DNA of 18,533 bases, taken from the NCBI GenBank assembly GCA_963541805.1, contig CAUTVF010000013.1:1-18533 (forward strand), written 5' to 3'. Positions 7,783 through 15,994 of the stretch are shown piece after piece. A program made the translations under genes and the position numbers. Under the pieces are notes generated by a model. That model did no database searches. It was not told the DNA's origin and worked only from the letters and a program-made list of their open reading frames with translations. Position 1 is the first letter of the stretch. Every line of letters begins with the position of its first letter. The DNA comes from CAUTVF01 sp963541805. GTDB taxonomy: Bacteria; Pseudomonadota; Alphaproteobacteria; Rs-D84; CASDRH01.

Positions 7783-10700
7783 GGTGTTGAATCTTTTAAA
7801 AAAAATTTCCCATACGATTTATTTTGATTATTTTTGTATGGTTTTATTTGGGTGTATGGTTGCTTGTGGTTTACCTCCAATTGGTTTGCACTTTTTTTCC
7901 ATGGCTGGATTAATTTTGACCTTTCATAAAATTCATAAAATTGGAAGTAAGCGAACAGTCGTATTTTATATGATCTTTGTATTTTTGGGATACTTTTTAT
8001 TATCAAGTTTTTGGTTAATGGCTCCTTTTTTATCCAGTGATAAATTTGTTGCAAAATTGATGCTGCCGGTTGGTGTTATTGGTTTCTTATTTGCTTCTAC
8101 CATTTATTCTCTTCCATTTTTCTTTTTGCCACTTTTTAAAAAAAATATAAATAAGCTTTTTGCGTTTGCTTCTTTATTTGCAATATCTGAATGGATTCGG
8201 TCATTTGTCTTTGTTGGATTTGGTTATAATATGCTTGGAACAATGTGGTACAATAATTTAACATTATCACAATCAGCCAGTATTTTTGGGGTGTACGGCT
8301 TAACGTTTTTAACAGTTTTATTTTTTACATCTCCTTATTTGTTGTTTTCTGAAAGAAAGAGTTTAAAAAGTTTATTATTGCCGGCTTTGTTTTTATTTTC
8401 TTTTGTGGTTTTGTTGTATTGTTGGGGAATGTCACGTCTTTATTTTGCAGATGAAAGTTTCACGAGTAATAAAAAAATCAGAATTGTTCAACCATCAATT
8501 AATACAATTTATGATTATATCCCGTCGATTATTTATCGTAATACTGAAGATATAAAATCTCTTGTCAAAACAAAAAATATAAATGATGTCTTGGCTGTAT
8601 TTTTGCATGAAACAGCATTCAGAAGTTATATATCAAATCAAGATAAATATGTAATGCAAAATGCGATTGGCGATATTATTCCAAAAAATGGATATTTAAT
8701 ATCTGGAATGCCAAGAATAGAATACTCTTGGAATACTGATAATACTGTTTTTGGTAAGCAGTTTTTCAATTCTGTTGTTGCAATTAATTCGGATTTTGAT
8801 GTGTCTGGAAAATATTTTAAAAAAAGATTGGTCCCCTTTGGGGAATATATACCTCGTGTTTTCAAATTTTTTCTACCAAAAGTTTTAACATCATCATCTG
8901 GTTTTAATTTTCCTAATTCAGAGGATGATAAATTAATTAAATTAAATGGGTTGCCTGCACTGTCATTTTCGCTTTGTAATGAAGATGGGCATGCCGGACA
9001 ATTAATTAAATTAGATTTAAAAAAAGATGCAGAGGCTATTGTTAATGCTGCAAATATTTCATGGTTTGGAAAAAATAATATTGCCGCAATTCAAAATTAT
9101 GCATATGCAGTAATGCGTTCGATTGAGGAGGGGCTCCCAAATATACGCGTAATTAACCGTGGAATATCTGGAATAATTTCTCCATATGGAAAGTTAGTTA
9201 CCGGAAATGTTGTAATTGTTAATAAGGATGACTACCAAACAATTTTATTTGATGGGAAAATGGATAAAATTATGCCTGATGAAGCTGGAATAATTGATGT
9301 TCAAATTCCAAATAAAATCCATAGAACATTTTATAATATTACTGGTAATTACTTTACAATTTCTTTTTTATTGATTTCTTTAATTGTTGTTTACTTTTTT
9401 GATAAGAAAAAAAAACTAATTGCACCAAAAATTAATAAAAATTTTTTATTGGACTTTAAATTTTTAAAAACAAGAATTTTTTTATTTAATATTTTATCTG
9501 TAGCATTTGGATCTTTGTTTGTTTTATCTGCTCCTCCTTTTAATATATTTTTTATTGCTATAATTTCAATTGTTGGCTTATATATTCTTTTTGAAAAGAA
9601 TAGAAATAATTTATTTAATTTAATTTTTGTATTATTTTTATTTTTTTATACCTATTTTTTTCTTGGATCTGGATGGCTAACTGGACCTATGCGACTTCCA
9701 GGTGTTGAAAATGCTTTTAATCGATATGCTGATATATTTCAAATTATTATTCCATTTTTTGTATTTATATTTTCAAGTATAGCATTTATTCCAGTTGCAA
9801 AAATTAAAAATAATGCTCTTCGATTTTTAGGTTTTGCATGTGCTTTTGCATTTGGTGAATGGCTTCGATCCAGATCTTATATATTAACCGGTTTTCCGTT
9901 TTTATATCTTGGTGCGATTTGGATTCAAGTAAAACCAATATTGCAATTTCTAAGTTTATTTGGAATATATGGATTAAGTTTTGTGACAGTTTTGTGTTTT
10001 TCATCGATTACTACAATTTTTTTGAAATATAAACATAGATTTATTTATGTTGCATCGTCTGCAATTATTTTATTGTTGATATTTATTTGGGGTAATTATC
10101 GTATGGTTAAGAATAGATATGTTCCAAATTTAAATTTGCGTTTGGTACAACCGTTGAAGGATCGTCATCTTGACAGAAATGATCTGGAAGAATATGAAAA
10201 AAATTTCAATCTTGTATTAAATGTTGCAAATCAAAATTTGAATAAAGATATTAACTTGTTAATTTTCTCAGAAGCTGCAGTTCCTTATAATATGGCAAGT
10301 GATTCTATTGATTCTATAAGGTATGAACGACTTGTTAGTAGATTAAAAAGTGTTATTCCAAAGGATGGTTATTTGATAACTGGATTTATAGGAAATTATG
10401 TTACAGGGAATATTTTTGAACGTAAAAAGATGACATCAAAACAATATAATATGATTGGATTATTTGATAATAAATTAAACATGTTGACATCATATAAAAA
10501 AGTGCATTTGGTCCCATTGGGAGAGTATGTTCCAAATTATTTATCAACATTGTTTCCACGTAAAATTACTGCGGGGTCTACAGATTTGTATCCGGGTTCG
10601 ACACGGAACATTATGTATAATCTCTTAAGTAAAAAAATTCCTCCTTTTGTTGGAAATTTATGTTACGAAGAAGTATATTCATCGAATATTACTGACAAGA

Positions 10701-11203
10701 ATTTGATTAAAGATAATAATTTTGATTGGATATTAAATTTAACAGATGATGTTTGGTTTAGAAATACGAGTTATCCATATCATCATTTTATTTCATCAAT
10801 TTTACGGGCAGTAGAAGAGGGAAAAACATATGTTCGTGTCGCAAATGATGGTCCAACTGCGGTAATTGATAGATATGGCCGTTTAATTAAAGGTACTGCG
10901 TCTATTATGAAACTTGATGATAATAAAGTTAGTGTAGTTAAACAGATGAATGCTGAAATGTTGGATTATTCTCAAATGGGAACACTTGATATTAAATTAC
11001 CAATTTCAAAAGAAAAAAGTACGTTATATTCGAAAACAGGAGATTATTTAATTCGTAATATTTTTATATTTAGTTTAGTATTTTTAACAGTACTGGATTT
11101 TATTATTTCAAAGCAATATAAACTTTATCTTTTTCTTTTTAAAAAGATTAAGATTGGGTTTCATTCATTTATAATGTATTTTAATTTAAATTTAAAAAGG
11201 TAA
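7775..11203 (+). CDS. lnt: Apolipoprotein N-acyltransferase, tandem two-module fusion
   Basis: Lnt N-acylates the lipid-modified cysteine of lipoproteins at the inner membrane. The family is about 500 residues; this product has 1142 and holds two whole modules head to tail. Module 1 (about 1-545): membrane helices to about 217, the conserved EWIRS at 139-143, a nitrilase domain about 235-515 with Glu279, Lys349 (YFKKRLVPFGEYIP) and Cys401, then a closing helix about 525-541. Module 2 (about 565-1142): helices to about 773, EWLRS at 695-699, a nitrilase domain with Glu833, Lys909 (YKKVHLVPLGEYVP) and Cys963, then a final helix about 1092-1112. Both catalytic triads are therefore present. Module 2 has the usual Cys-Tyr-Glu; module 1 has Cys-Asn-Glu (401-403), losing a Tyr known to matter in E. 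coli Lnt. Both lack the usual NIPQ..KW after the VQP motif. The start overlaps ybeY by 8 bases. No stop or frameshift separates the halves. Confidence 0.93.
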   Translation: MIRVLNLLKKISHTIYFDYFCMVLFGCMVACGLPPIGLHFFSMAGLILTFHKIHKIGSKRTVVFYMIFVFLGYFLLSSFWLMAPFLSSDKFVAKLMLPVGVIGFLFASTIYSLPFFFLPLFKKNINKLFAFASLFAISEWIRSFVFVGFGYNMLGTMWYNNLTLSQSASIFGVYGLTFLTVLFFTSPYLLFSERKSLKSLLLPALFLFSFVVLLYCWGMSRLYFADESFTSNKKIRIVQPSINTIYDYIPSIIYRNTEDIKSLVKTKNINDVLAVFLHETAFRSYISNQDKYVMQNAIGDIIPKNGYLISGMPRIEYSWNTDNTVFGKQFFNSVVAINSDFDVSGKYFKKRLVPFGEYIPRVFKFFLPKVLTSSSGFNFPNSEDDKLIKLNGLPALSFSLCNEDGHAGQLIKLDLKKDAEAIVNAANISWFGKNNIAAIQNYAYAVMRSIEEGLPNIRVINRGISGIISPYGKLVTGNVVIVNKDDYQTILFDGKMDKIMPDEAGIIDVQIPNKIHRTFYNITGNYFTISFLLISLIVVYFFDKKKKLIAPKINKNFLLDFKFLKTRIFLFNILSVAFGSLFVLSAPPFNIFFIAIISIVGLYILFEKNRNNLFNLIFVLFLFFYTYFFLGSGWLTGPMRLPGVENAFNRYADIFQIIIPFFVFIFSSIAFIPVAKIKNNALRFLGFACAFAFGEWLRSRSYILTGFPFLYLGAIWIQVKPILQFLSLFGIYGLSFVTVLCFSSITTIFLKYKHRFIYVASSAIILLLIFIWGNYRMVKNRYVPNLNLRLVQPLKDRHLDRNDLEEYEKNFNLVLNVANQNLNKDINLLIFSEAAVPYNMASDSIDSIRYERLVSRLKSVIPKDGYLITGFIGNYVTGNIFERKKMTSKQYNMIGLFDNKLNMLTSYKKVHLVPLGEYVPNYLSTLFPRKITAGSTDLYPGSTRNIMYNLLSKKIPPFVGNLCYEEVYSSNITDKNLIKDNNFDWILNLTDDVWFRNTSYPYHHFISSILRAVEEGKTYVRVANDGPTAVIDRYGRLIKGTASIMKLDDNKVSVVKQMNAEMLDYSQMGTLDIKLPISKEKSTLYSKTGDYLIRNIFIFSLVFLTVLDFIISKQYKLYLFLFKKIKIGFHSFIMYFNLNLKR

Positions 11204-11207
11204 GTTG

Positions 11208-11905
11208 ATGTTCAAAATTTTTAAGAAAATTCAAAAGATTAAGTATAATTTTAATGGGGGGGAAATCGCATTAAAATTATAAAAGAAGATGGGCAAATAA
11301 TCTGGAATCCAAAATCAATTCCTGGCCTTACAATTGACTTCAGAGGTAGCAATGGTTACCTTGAAATTTGGGAACCTTGTATTTGGGATAAATCATATTT
11401 TATGATCGGAGATAATAGTAGTATTGTAGTAAAGAAAATTAATGCCCTGTCTTTGTCTATTCATTCTATAGCTAAAGTAAATGTTTTTATTGATGAGTAT
11501 ACTTCATTTTGGAATGTAGATATGTGGTTTCAATGGGAATCTAATATATCTATTATTATTGGAAAAGATTGTATGTTGTCTTCTGGGGTTAACTTATGGC
11601 CTTCCGATGCACATGTAATATTTGATAAAAATAATAATATAATTAATAGGCCTAAAAATAAAAGTATCATAATTGGAGATCATGTTTGGATTGGATATGG
11701 ATCAACTATATTAAAAAATACAAAAATTCCATCAGGTTGTATTATTGGGGCTGGTTCAATTGTTACAGGGAAATTTAATCATCCAAATTCTATTATTGCA
11801 GGATCTGGTTCAAATCTTCGAGAAGTTAAATATAATATAAATTGGGATAGAAGATCTATTTACTTATATGAACAGGATCAAAGTTCAAAAAGTAAGGGAC
11901 ATTAA
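11208..11905 (+). CDS. LbH-type O-acetyltransferase, split by a poly-G frameshift (OFF phase)
   Basis: The downstream part, open from 11255 (in-frame ATG at 11402), is a left-handed beta-helix (hexapeptide repeat) acyltransferase of the kind in LPS and capsule clusters. Visible are hexapeptide turns (SIIIGDHVWIGYGS, GCIIGAGSIVTG), the catalytic-type His in WPSDAHVIFD, and the closing IAGSGSNLREVKYNINW. The true start is probably ATG 11208: AAGG sits at 11197-11200, five bases after lnt. That frame runs 16 codons into seven Gs (11256-11262) and stops at 11280-11282, giving a 24-residue peptide. With 8 (or 5) Gs it joins the downstream frame and gives about 232 residues, whose joined N-terminus (FNGGGNRIKI) fits the family. 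The gene is thus either phase-variable in its OFF state or a fresh frameshift. Its 3' end overlaps tsaB-rimI, convergent, by 21 bases. Likely substrate is a surface sugar; that is inference. Confidence 0.75.
11256..11262 (+). repeat. Seven-G homopolymer in the acetyltransferase coding region
   Basis: A run of seven G at codons 17-19 of the reading frame begun at 11208, in otherwise very AT-rich DNA. G counts of 5, 8 or 11 put the frame on; 6, 7 and 9 end in early stops. This is a typical substrate for slipped-strand mispairing. A -1 ribosomal shift or transcript slippage adding one G would also restore the frame. Confidence 0.7.
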
Positions 11906-12856
11906 TATGGCATCATCGCTGTTTTGACTTGTTGTTTTTGGATAGTAGTTTTTTCTGACACCATCAATCACAAATCCAAATTTTTTATATAAATTTTGTG
12001 CTATCATATTTTTGCTTCTTACATCTAATAGAACTTTGCTAAATGCTTGGCTTTTTAAGAATGATATAAATTTCTGTAACAAAAACTTACCTGCTCCAAT
12101 TCCGCGATAAGCAAATTCTATTTGAAAATTTACTATCTCAGCAACTTTATCACTTATTTGATATTCAATAAATCCAATTTGTTTTTCTTCATTTGATATT
12201 ATAATTTTTTTCAAATTTTTTGAATTGTCATAACTTACAATGTACTCTTTTGGTATTCCATAATGCGGTCTGATATAACATGGTGTGATATTTTGATTTG
12301 TGATAAAATGTATCAGATTTTTTGATATATATTTTAGTACCGATTTTACAGAATAATCACTGCTTCCCTTGATAATAATATCATTTGTTTTTAAATTGTT
12401 AATTTCAATTTCTTTTGCTGGGGATAATGATGTATATGTATGATTATCAAATTCTTGGATAAACATTGTATTAATTTTATTCGATGGTATTTGTACAATT
12501 GATTTGCCGGTATTAGAAATATTATTTATATGTGATATAAAATATGCTTGAAATAAAGTTAAAGGTATAACATTTATTGAAATATTAATTAATTTTAGAC
12601 CTGATATTAAACCTTCAATAAATGCTAGAGACATTCGTATTCCTGTAAATGATCCTGGCCCCGTTATACAGACAAAAGTATTAATATCAGATAACTCTAT
12701 ATTTGAAGTATATAATAGTTGCTTTAATGTGTTTACAAGATAATCTTTTGTTCTGTCTATTTTATTATTTATTATCTCATTAAAGTCATCTGTTTCGGTA
12801 TTGTAATACGCCAATTTCATGATATCAGAGGAAGAATCTATAAAGATAATATTCAT
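11885..12856 (-). CDS. tsaB: TsaB-RimI fusion: t6A37 synthesis subunit with GNAT acetyltransferase
   Basis: Residues 1 to about 200 are TsaB, the inactive ASKHA-fold partner of TsaD in making threonylcarbamoyl-adenosine at tRNA position 37. It shows IDSSS (6-10), the diagnostic GPGSFTGIRMSLAFIEGL (66-83) and the C-terminal PCYIRPHYG (192-200). Residues about 215-323 are a RimI-like GNAT domain: beta strands from 217, the acetyl-CoA loop RGIGAG (251-256), and VRSKNMIAQNLYKKFGF (279-295) followed by GVRKNYYP (299-306), typical of the ribosomal S18 N-alpha-acetyltransferase. In many alphaproteobacteria tsaB and rimI are neighbours; here they are one chain. The GNAT part lacks the usual first helices, only about 15 residues separating it from TsaB. 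The ribosome-binding site is weak. It is divergent from the PAS-GGDEF gene and convergent with the acetyltransferase. Confidence 0.88.
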   Translation of the reverse strand: MNIIFIDSSSDIMKLAYYNTETDDFNEIINNKIDRTKDYLVNTLKQLLYTSNIELSDINTFVCITGPGSFTGIRMSLAFIEGLISGLKLINISINVIPLTLFQAYFISHINNISNTGKSIVQIPSNKINTMFIQEFDNHTYTSLSPAKEIEINNLKTNDIIIKGSSDYSVKSVLKYISKNLIHFITNQNITPCYIRPHYGIPKEYIVSYDNSKNLKKIIISNEEKQIGFIEYQISDKVAEIVNFQIEFAYRGIGAGKFLLQKFISFLKSQAFSKVLLDVRSKNMIAQNLYKKFGFVIDGVRKNYYPKTTSQNSDDAILMSLTF

Positions 12857-12907
12857 TTTTCTTATTGTTTTTAATGTGATTTATATTAAAATGGAGCATA
12901 AGTATTT

Positions 12908-12913
12908 TATAAT
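12908..12913 (+). promoter_or_regulatory. Candidate -10 box for the PAS-GGDEF/ymdB/recF operon
   Basis: A perfect TATAAT lies 27 bases before the TTG start at 12941, in the short gap divergent from tsaB-rimI. No good -35 is seen at the right distance, so this is tentative. Confidence 0.3.
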
Positions 12914-12940
12914 AAAAAGTAAAGGATTAACGAGGTTAAA

Positions 12941-13879
12941 TTGGTACAAAAGTCTTTTACATCAATTAATAAATTAGGTTTTTCAATTAATGATTTGCAA
13001 TCACTTGCATCTGGTTTGTTTGAGTTGTCAACAGAGCCGATATTTGTATTGGATTCTCTTGGGCGTGTGTTACTTGCCAGTCCTGTTTTTTGCCAAATAA
13101 CAGGTTACACAGATTCATATTTGATTGGGAAAAACTTAGGTTTTTTATTTTCTGGGTATGATGATAGCGATGCGGCATTGCAAAGTTTTTTGACAGAGCT
13201 AATGCGCGATCAATATTGGCACGGTTCTGTTATTTGTCGTTCTGTGGCTGGTCGTTTAATTAATATGGATGCTAAATTTGCAAGTGTGATTAATTCTGAC
13301 TCTTTAAATAAATTTTATTTTGGTATTTGTCAGATATTGTCAGATACAACATCTATTCCTGGTAGTGTTGCCTTTAATCCGAATTTAGATGCGCTTACAG
13401 GGATGTTAAATTTAACTTCATTTATTTATCGTTTAGATTATGCCATTTCTATGGCTGAAAAATATTCAAGTAAGTTGTCTTTATTTTTAATTGATATAGA
13501 TAATTTTCGCGATTTAAATGAAAAATATGGTTATGTTATAGGGGATAAAGTAATTAAAAAGTTTGCTATTGAATTAAATAAATTTATCTCTAAATCTGAT
13601 TGTATTGCTCGTATAAAGGATGATAAATTTTTAATACTATTAACAGATATTAAAAGTCAAAGACAAATAGAATTAAAAGCAAATGAGATTTTTTCACACT
13701 TTCAACAGAAAGGAATGTTCGGAAGTAAATTAAATATAATTCCTTTTACCATGGCAATATCATCTTATCCTGGAAAGGAAAATAACGCAGAAAGTTTAAT
13801 TCAATCCGTAATTGATACAGTTGCAAAGGGTAAAGATAGTGGAGGCAACAGAATTTTATATAGTAACTTATTGAATTAG
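12941..13879 (+). CDS. PAS domain protein with degenerate GGDEF domain
   Basis: The start is TTG, supported by GAGG (12932-12935) five bases upstream; no suitable ATG precedes the domain. Residues about 20-135 form a PAS domain (TEPIFVLDSLGRVLLASP, then FCQITGYTDSYLIGKN, typical PAS motifs). Residues about 149-310 form a GGDEF domain, starting with the classic DALTGMLN (150-157) and carrying the metal-binding strand LIDIDNFRDLN (183-193). The signature loop is KDDKF (226-230) instead of GGDEF, so both glycines and the catalytic Glu are gone, and diguanylate cyclase activity is unlikely. There are no membrane segments, so it is a cytoplasmic sensor-like protein. It may bind a nucleotide or act through protein contacts. 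It is followed closely by ymdB, whose family are phosphodiesterases acting on cyclic nucleotides, so a signalling link is possible but unproven. Confidence 0.85.
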   Translation: MVQKSFTSINKLGFSINDLQSLASGLFELSTEPIFVLDSLGRVLLASPVFCQITGYTDSYLIGKNLGFLFSGYDDSDAALQSFLTELMRDQYWHGSVICRSVAGRLINMDAKFASVINSDSLNKFYFGICQILSDTTSIPGSVAFNPNLDALTGMLNLTSFIYRLDYAISMAEKYSSKLSLFLIDIDNFRDLNEKYGYVIGDKVIKKFAIELNKFISKSDCIARIKDDKFLILLTDIKSQRQIELKANEIFSHFQQKGMFGSKLNIIPFTMAISSYPGKENNAESLIQSVIDTVAKGKDSGGNRILYSNLLN

Positions 13880-13888
13880 GGTATGTAT

Positions 13889-14743
13889 ATGAAAATTTTA
13901 TTTTTGGGCGATATTGTTGGTAGAAAAGCAGTTGATGTTGTTTGTAATAAATTGCCGAGCATCAGAGAAAATTTGAATTTGGATTTTGTGATTGTTAATG
14001 CAGAAAATTCTTATGATGGGTTTGGAATAACTCCTGATATTTGTAATCAACTGTTTTCTTCTGGCGTTGACGTAATAACACCCGGTGACCATATCTGGAA
14101 TCAGAAAAGTATTATCCCATATATTAAAAATGAACCTCGTTTACTGCGACCAATGAATTTATTGAATAAAAATCATGGTTTGTCATATAACAAATATTTT
14201 TTAAAAAATGGATTAAGTATTGTTGTTGTGGGAATTATGGGAAAGGTTTTTATTGATAATGGAACGACAAAACAAGTATCTTCTCCTTTTTCTGCGATTG
14301 ATGAAGTTTTATTGAAATATAGTCTACCTGTGAAAGGGATGTCTGATTCTGCAAAAGATATTGTAAATGCAATTTTTATAGATATTCATGCGGAAGCAAC
14401 TAGTGAAAAAATGGCTTTTGCTCATTTTATTGATGGTCGTGTTTCTGCAGTAATTGGGACCCATACACATGTCCCAACTGCTGATACTTGTATTTTATCT
14501 GGAGGAACTGCATATCAAAGTGATGCAGGAATGTGTGGTGATTACGATTCATCAATTGGTATGACTGTTAAAAGTTCACTTAATTTATTTACTGATCGTA
14601 ATCCTAATATCCGTTTAACTGTTGCAGATGGTGAGGTTTCTTTATGTGGAGTAATAATCGAAATTAATGATGCTACTGGTTTATCAATATCGATTGATAA
14701 TTTTATATTAAGTAATCGTTTAAAAAGTACTTATTCAATTTAA
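13889..14743 (+). CDS. ymdB: YmdB-family metallophosphoesterase
   Basis: Member of the YmdB family of binuclear-metal phosphodiesterases; the Bacillus member cleaves 2',3'- and 3',5'-cAMP. From the chosen ATG the protein has 284 residues and begins MKILFLGDIVGR, with Asp8 as a metal ligand, then NAEN (37-40). Next come GDHIWNQ (66-72), DIHAEATSEKMAFAH (conserved His), and GTHTHVPTADTCILSGGTAY, all in the family order. In the third motif the usual Asn-His-x-Trp-Asp reads Asp-His-x-Trp-Asn, as if the two polar residues had swapped. An upstream ATG at 13883 is only one or two bases from the AGGG ribosome-binding site (13878-13881), so the second ATG at 13889 is preferred. It follows the PAS-GGDEF gene by nine bases and precedes recF by one. 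Confidence 0.93.
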   Translation: MKILFLGDIVGRKAVDVVCNKLPSIRENLNLDFVIVNAENSYDGFGITPDICNQLFSSGVDVITPGDHIWNQKSIIPYIKNEPRLLRPMNLLNKNHGLSYNKYFLKNGLSIVVVGIMGKVFIDNGTTKQVSSPFSAIDEVLLKYSLPVKGMSDSAKDIVNAIFIDIHAEATSEKMAFAHFIDGRVSAVIGTHTHVPTADTCILSGGTAYQSDAGMCGDYDSSIGMTVKSSLNLFTDRNPNIRLTVADGEVSLCGVIIEINDATGLSISIDNFILSNRLKSTYSI

Positions 14744-14744
14744 T

Positions 14745-15941
14745 ATGACTGTATCAAAAATAAATCAGATCGTGTTAAAAAATTTCAGATCGTATTCTGA
14801 ATATTCTTTTGATATTTCTGCTGATAATATTGTGATATATGGCAAAAATGGTGTTGGAAAGACAAATTTAATCGAAGCAATTTGTCAATTTGGTTCTGTT
14901 TCAACATTTTCTCCAGTGTTTCGTAAAGCAAAACTGTTTGATATGGGTAATATCAATATTTATCCATTAAATAAGTGGCAAGTATATTTGAATATAAATA
15001 ATGATGAAATCAATTATGATTTATCTGTTGAATATACTTATTCAAAAAAAAATAATCCACAAGTTACCAAAGATAAATGTGATATAGTGGAATATGAAGT
15101 AAACGATAATGAATCATCTGGCAAAAAATTTTTTATAAATGGAAAAAAAGCACAAGTAAAATCAGATGTTTTTGATTATTTGCGTATTGTTTGGTTAACT
15201 CCATTCATGGATCGTATTTTCACAGATTCATCAATTGATAGAAGGCGTTTTTTTGATGGTTTGATAGGTTCGTTTAATAGAATGTATTTTGATATGTTAA
15301 ATGAATATAATAATTTACTACGTGCGCGATCGAAATTGTTAAAATCACAAAAACATGATGTCCTATGGCTTGACTCTATTGAAAAAAAATTGTCTGAATT
15401 ATGTATTGCAATTGCCGTATCAAGATTAGAATTTGTAACAGAGATTAATAAAATGTTGGTATCATCTAATAGAAATTTTCCACGTGTTTTATTGTCTGTT
15501 GATGGAATGGTTGAAGATTTTTTACAAAATGGAAAATCAGCATTAGAAGTTGAAATTTTATTTAAGGACATGTTGTTTGATAATCGTAGTGATTTTGAAA
15601 AATCTGTTTTTGCTTGTTCTCCAGGAATTCATAGAAGTGAGTTTTCTGTTTTCCATATCAAAAATAATTTACCTGTTGCTATGTGTTCAACGGGAGAGCA
15701 AAAATTATCATTATTATCTGTAATTCTTGCATATGCAAATATGGTCAAGTCAGTATTTAATATGAATCCAATAATTGTAATTGATGAATTGCCAGCGCAC
15801 ATTGATAAAATAAATTTAAATTTATTTTTATATGAACTGCAAAAGCTTGGGTCCCAAAATTTTTTTACTGGTACCGATATTGACTTTTTTTCTGCTTTAA
15901 AAGGTACAAGCTTTAAAAGCCAATTCATATTGTTAGAGTAG
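14745..15941 (+). CDS. recF: DNA replication/repair protein RecF
   Basis: RecF is an SMC-like ATPase that, with RecO and RecR, loads RecA at single-strand gaps. The 398-residue product starts with the typical beta-strand block (VSKINQIVLKNFRSY). It has a Walker A GKNGVGKTN (33-41), a family block DSSIDRRRFFDGLI (161-174), the ABC signature STGEQK (315-320) and Walker B IIVIDELPAHID (343-354). Arms of the short coiled coil lie about 185-240. All ATPase motifs are intact, and length is slightly above the usual 360-380. It starts one base after ymdB with no ribosome-binding site, so it is probably translationally coupled. dnaA, dnaN and gyrB, classic partners elsewhere, are not adjacent. A strong hairpin terminator follows. 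Confidence 0.95.
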   Translation: MTVSKINQIVLKNFRSYSEYSFDISADNIVIYGKNGVGKTNLIEAICQFGSVSTFSPVFRKAKLFDMGNINIYPLNKWQVYLNINNDEINYDLSVEYTYSKKNNPQVTKDKCDIVEYEVNDNESSGKKFFINGKKAQVKSDVFDYLRIVWLTPFMDRIFTDSSIDRRRFFDGLIGSFNRMYFDMLNEYNNLLRARSKLLKSQKHDVLWLDSIEKKLSELCIAIAVSRLEFVTEINKMLVSSNRNFPRVLLSVDGMVEDFLQNGKSALEVEILFKDMLFDNRSDFEKSVFACSPGIHRSEFSVFHIKNNLPVAMCSTGEQKLSLLSVILAYANMVKSVFNMNPIIVIDELPAHIDKINLNLFLYELQKLGSQNFFTGTDIDFFSALKGTSFKSQFILLE

Positions 15942-15953
15942 TTATGTTTATAG

Positions 15954-15986
15954 AAAAAGATCCACATGAATGTGGATCTTTATTTT
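15954..15986 (+). terminator. Bidirectional rho-independent terminator after recF
   Basis: GATCCACA (15959-15966) pairs with TGTGGATC (15971-15978) around a TGAA tetraloop; the stem can extend through flanking A and T bases. TTTATTTTAT follows on the plus strand and TTTTTC on the minus strand. It ends the recF operon and also serves the convergent small membrane protein gene ending at 15995. Confidence 0.9.
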
Positions 15987-15994
15987 ATACAAAA

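Noticed and set aside
8000..11200. Assembly duplication as an explanation of the double lnt
   Set aside because: The two halves differ widely at DNA and protein level (for example CNED versus CYEE, FGEYIP versus LGEYVP), so they are not a repeated read artefact.
11402..11905. Acetyltransferase starting at the internal ATG 11402 as a normal complete gene
   Set aside because: There is no ribosome-binding site, and about 49 codons of family-like sequence lie in frame upstream back to 11255, fitting a frameshifted longer gene better.
15176..15967. Minus-strand frames of 131 and 112 codons in recF
   Set aside because: They lie antisense to recF, which has all its motifs; the second also runs across the recF terminator.
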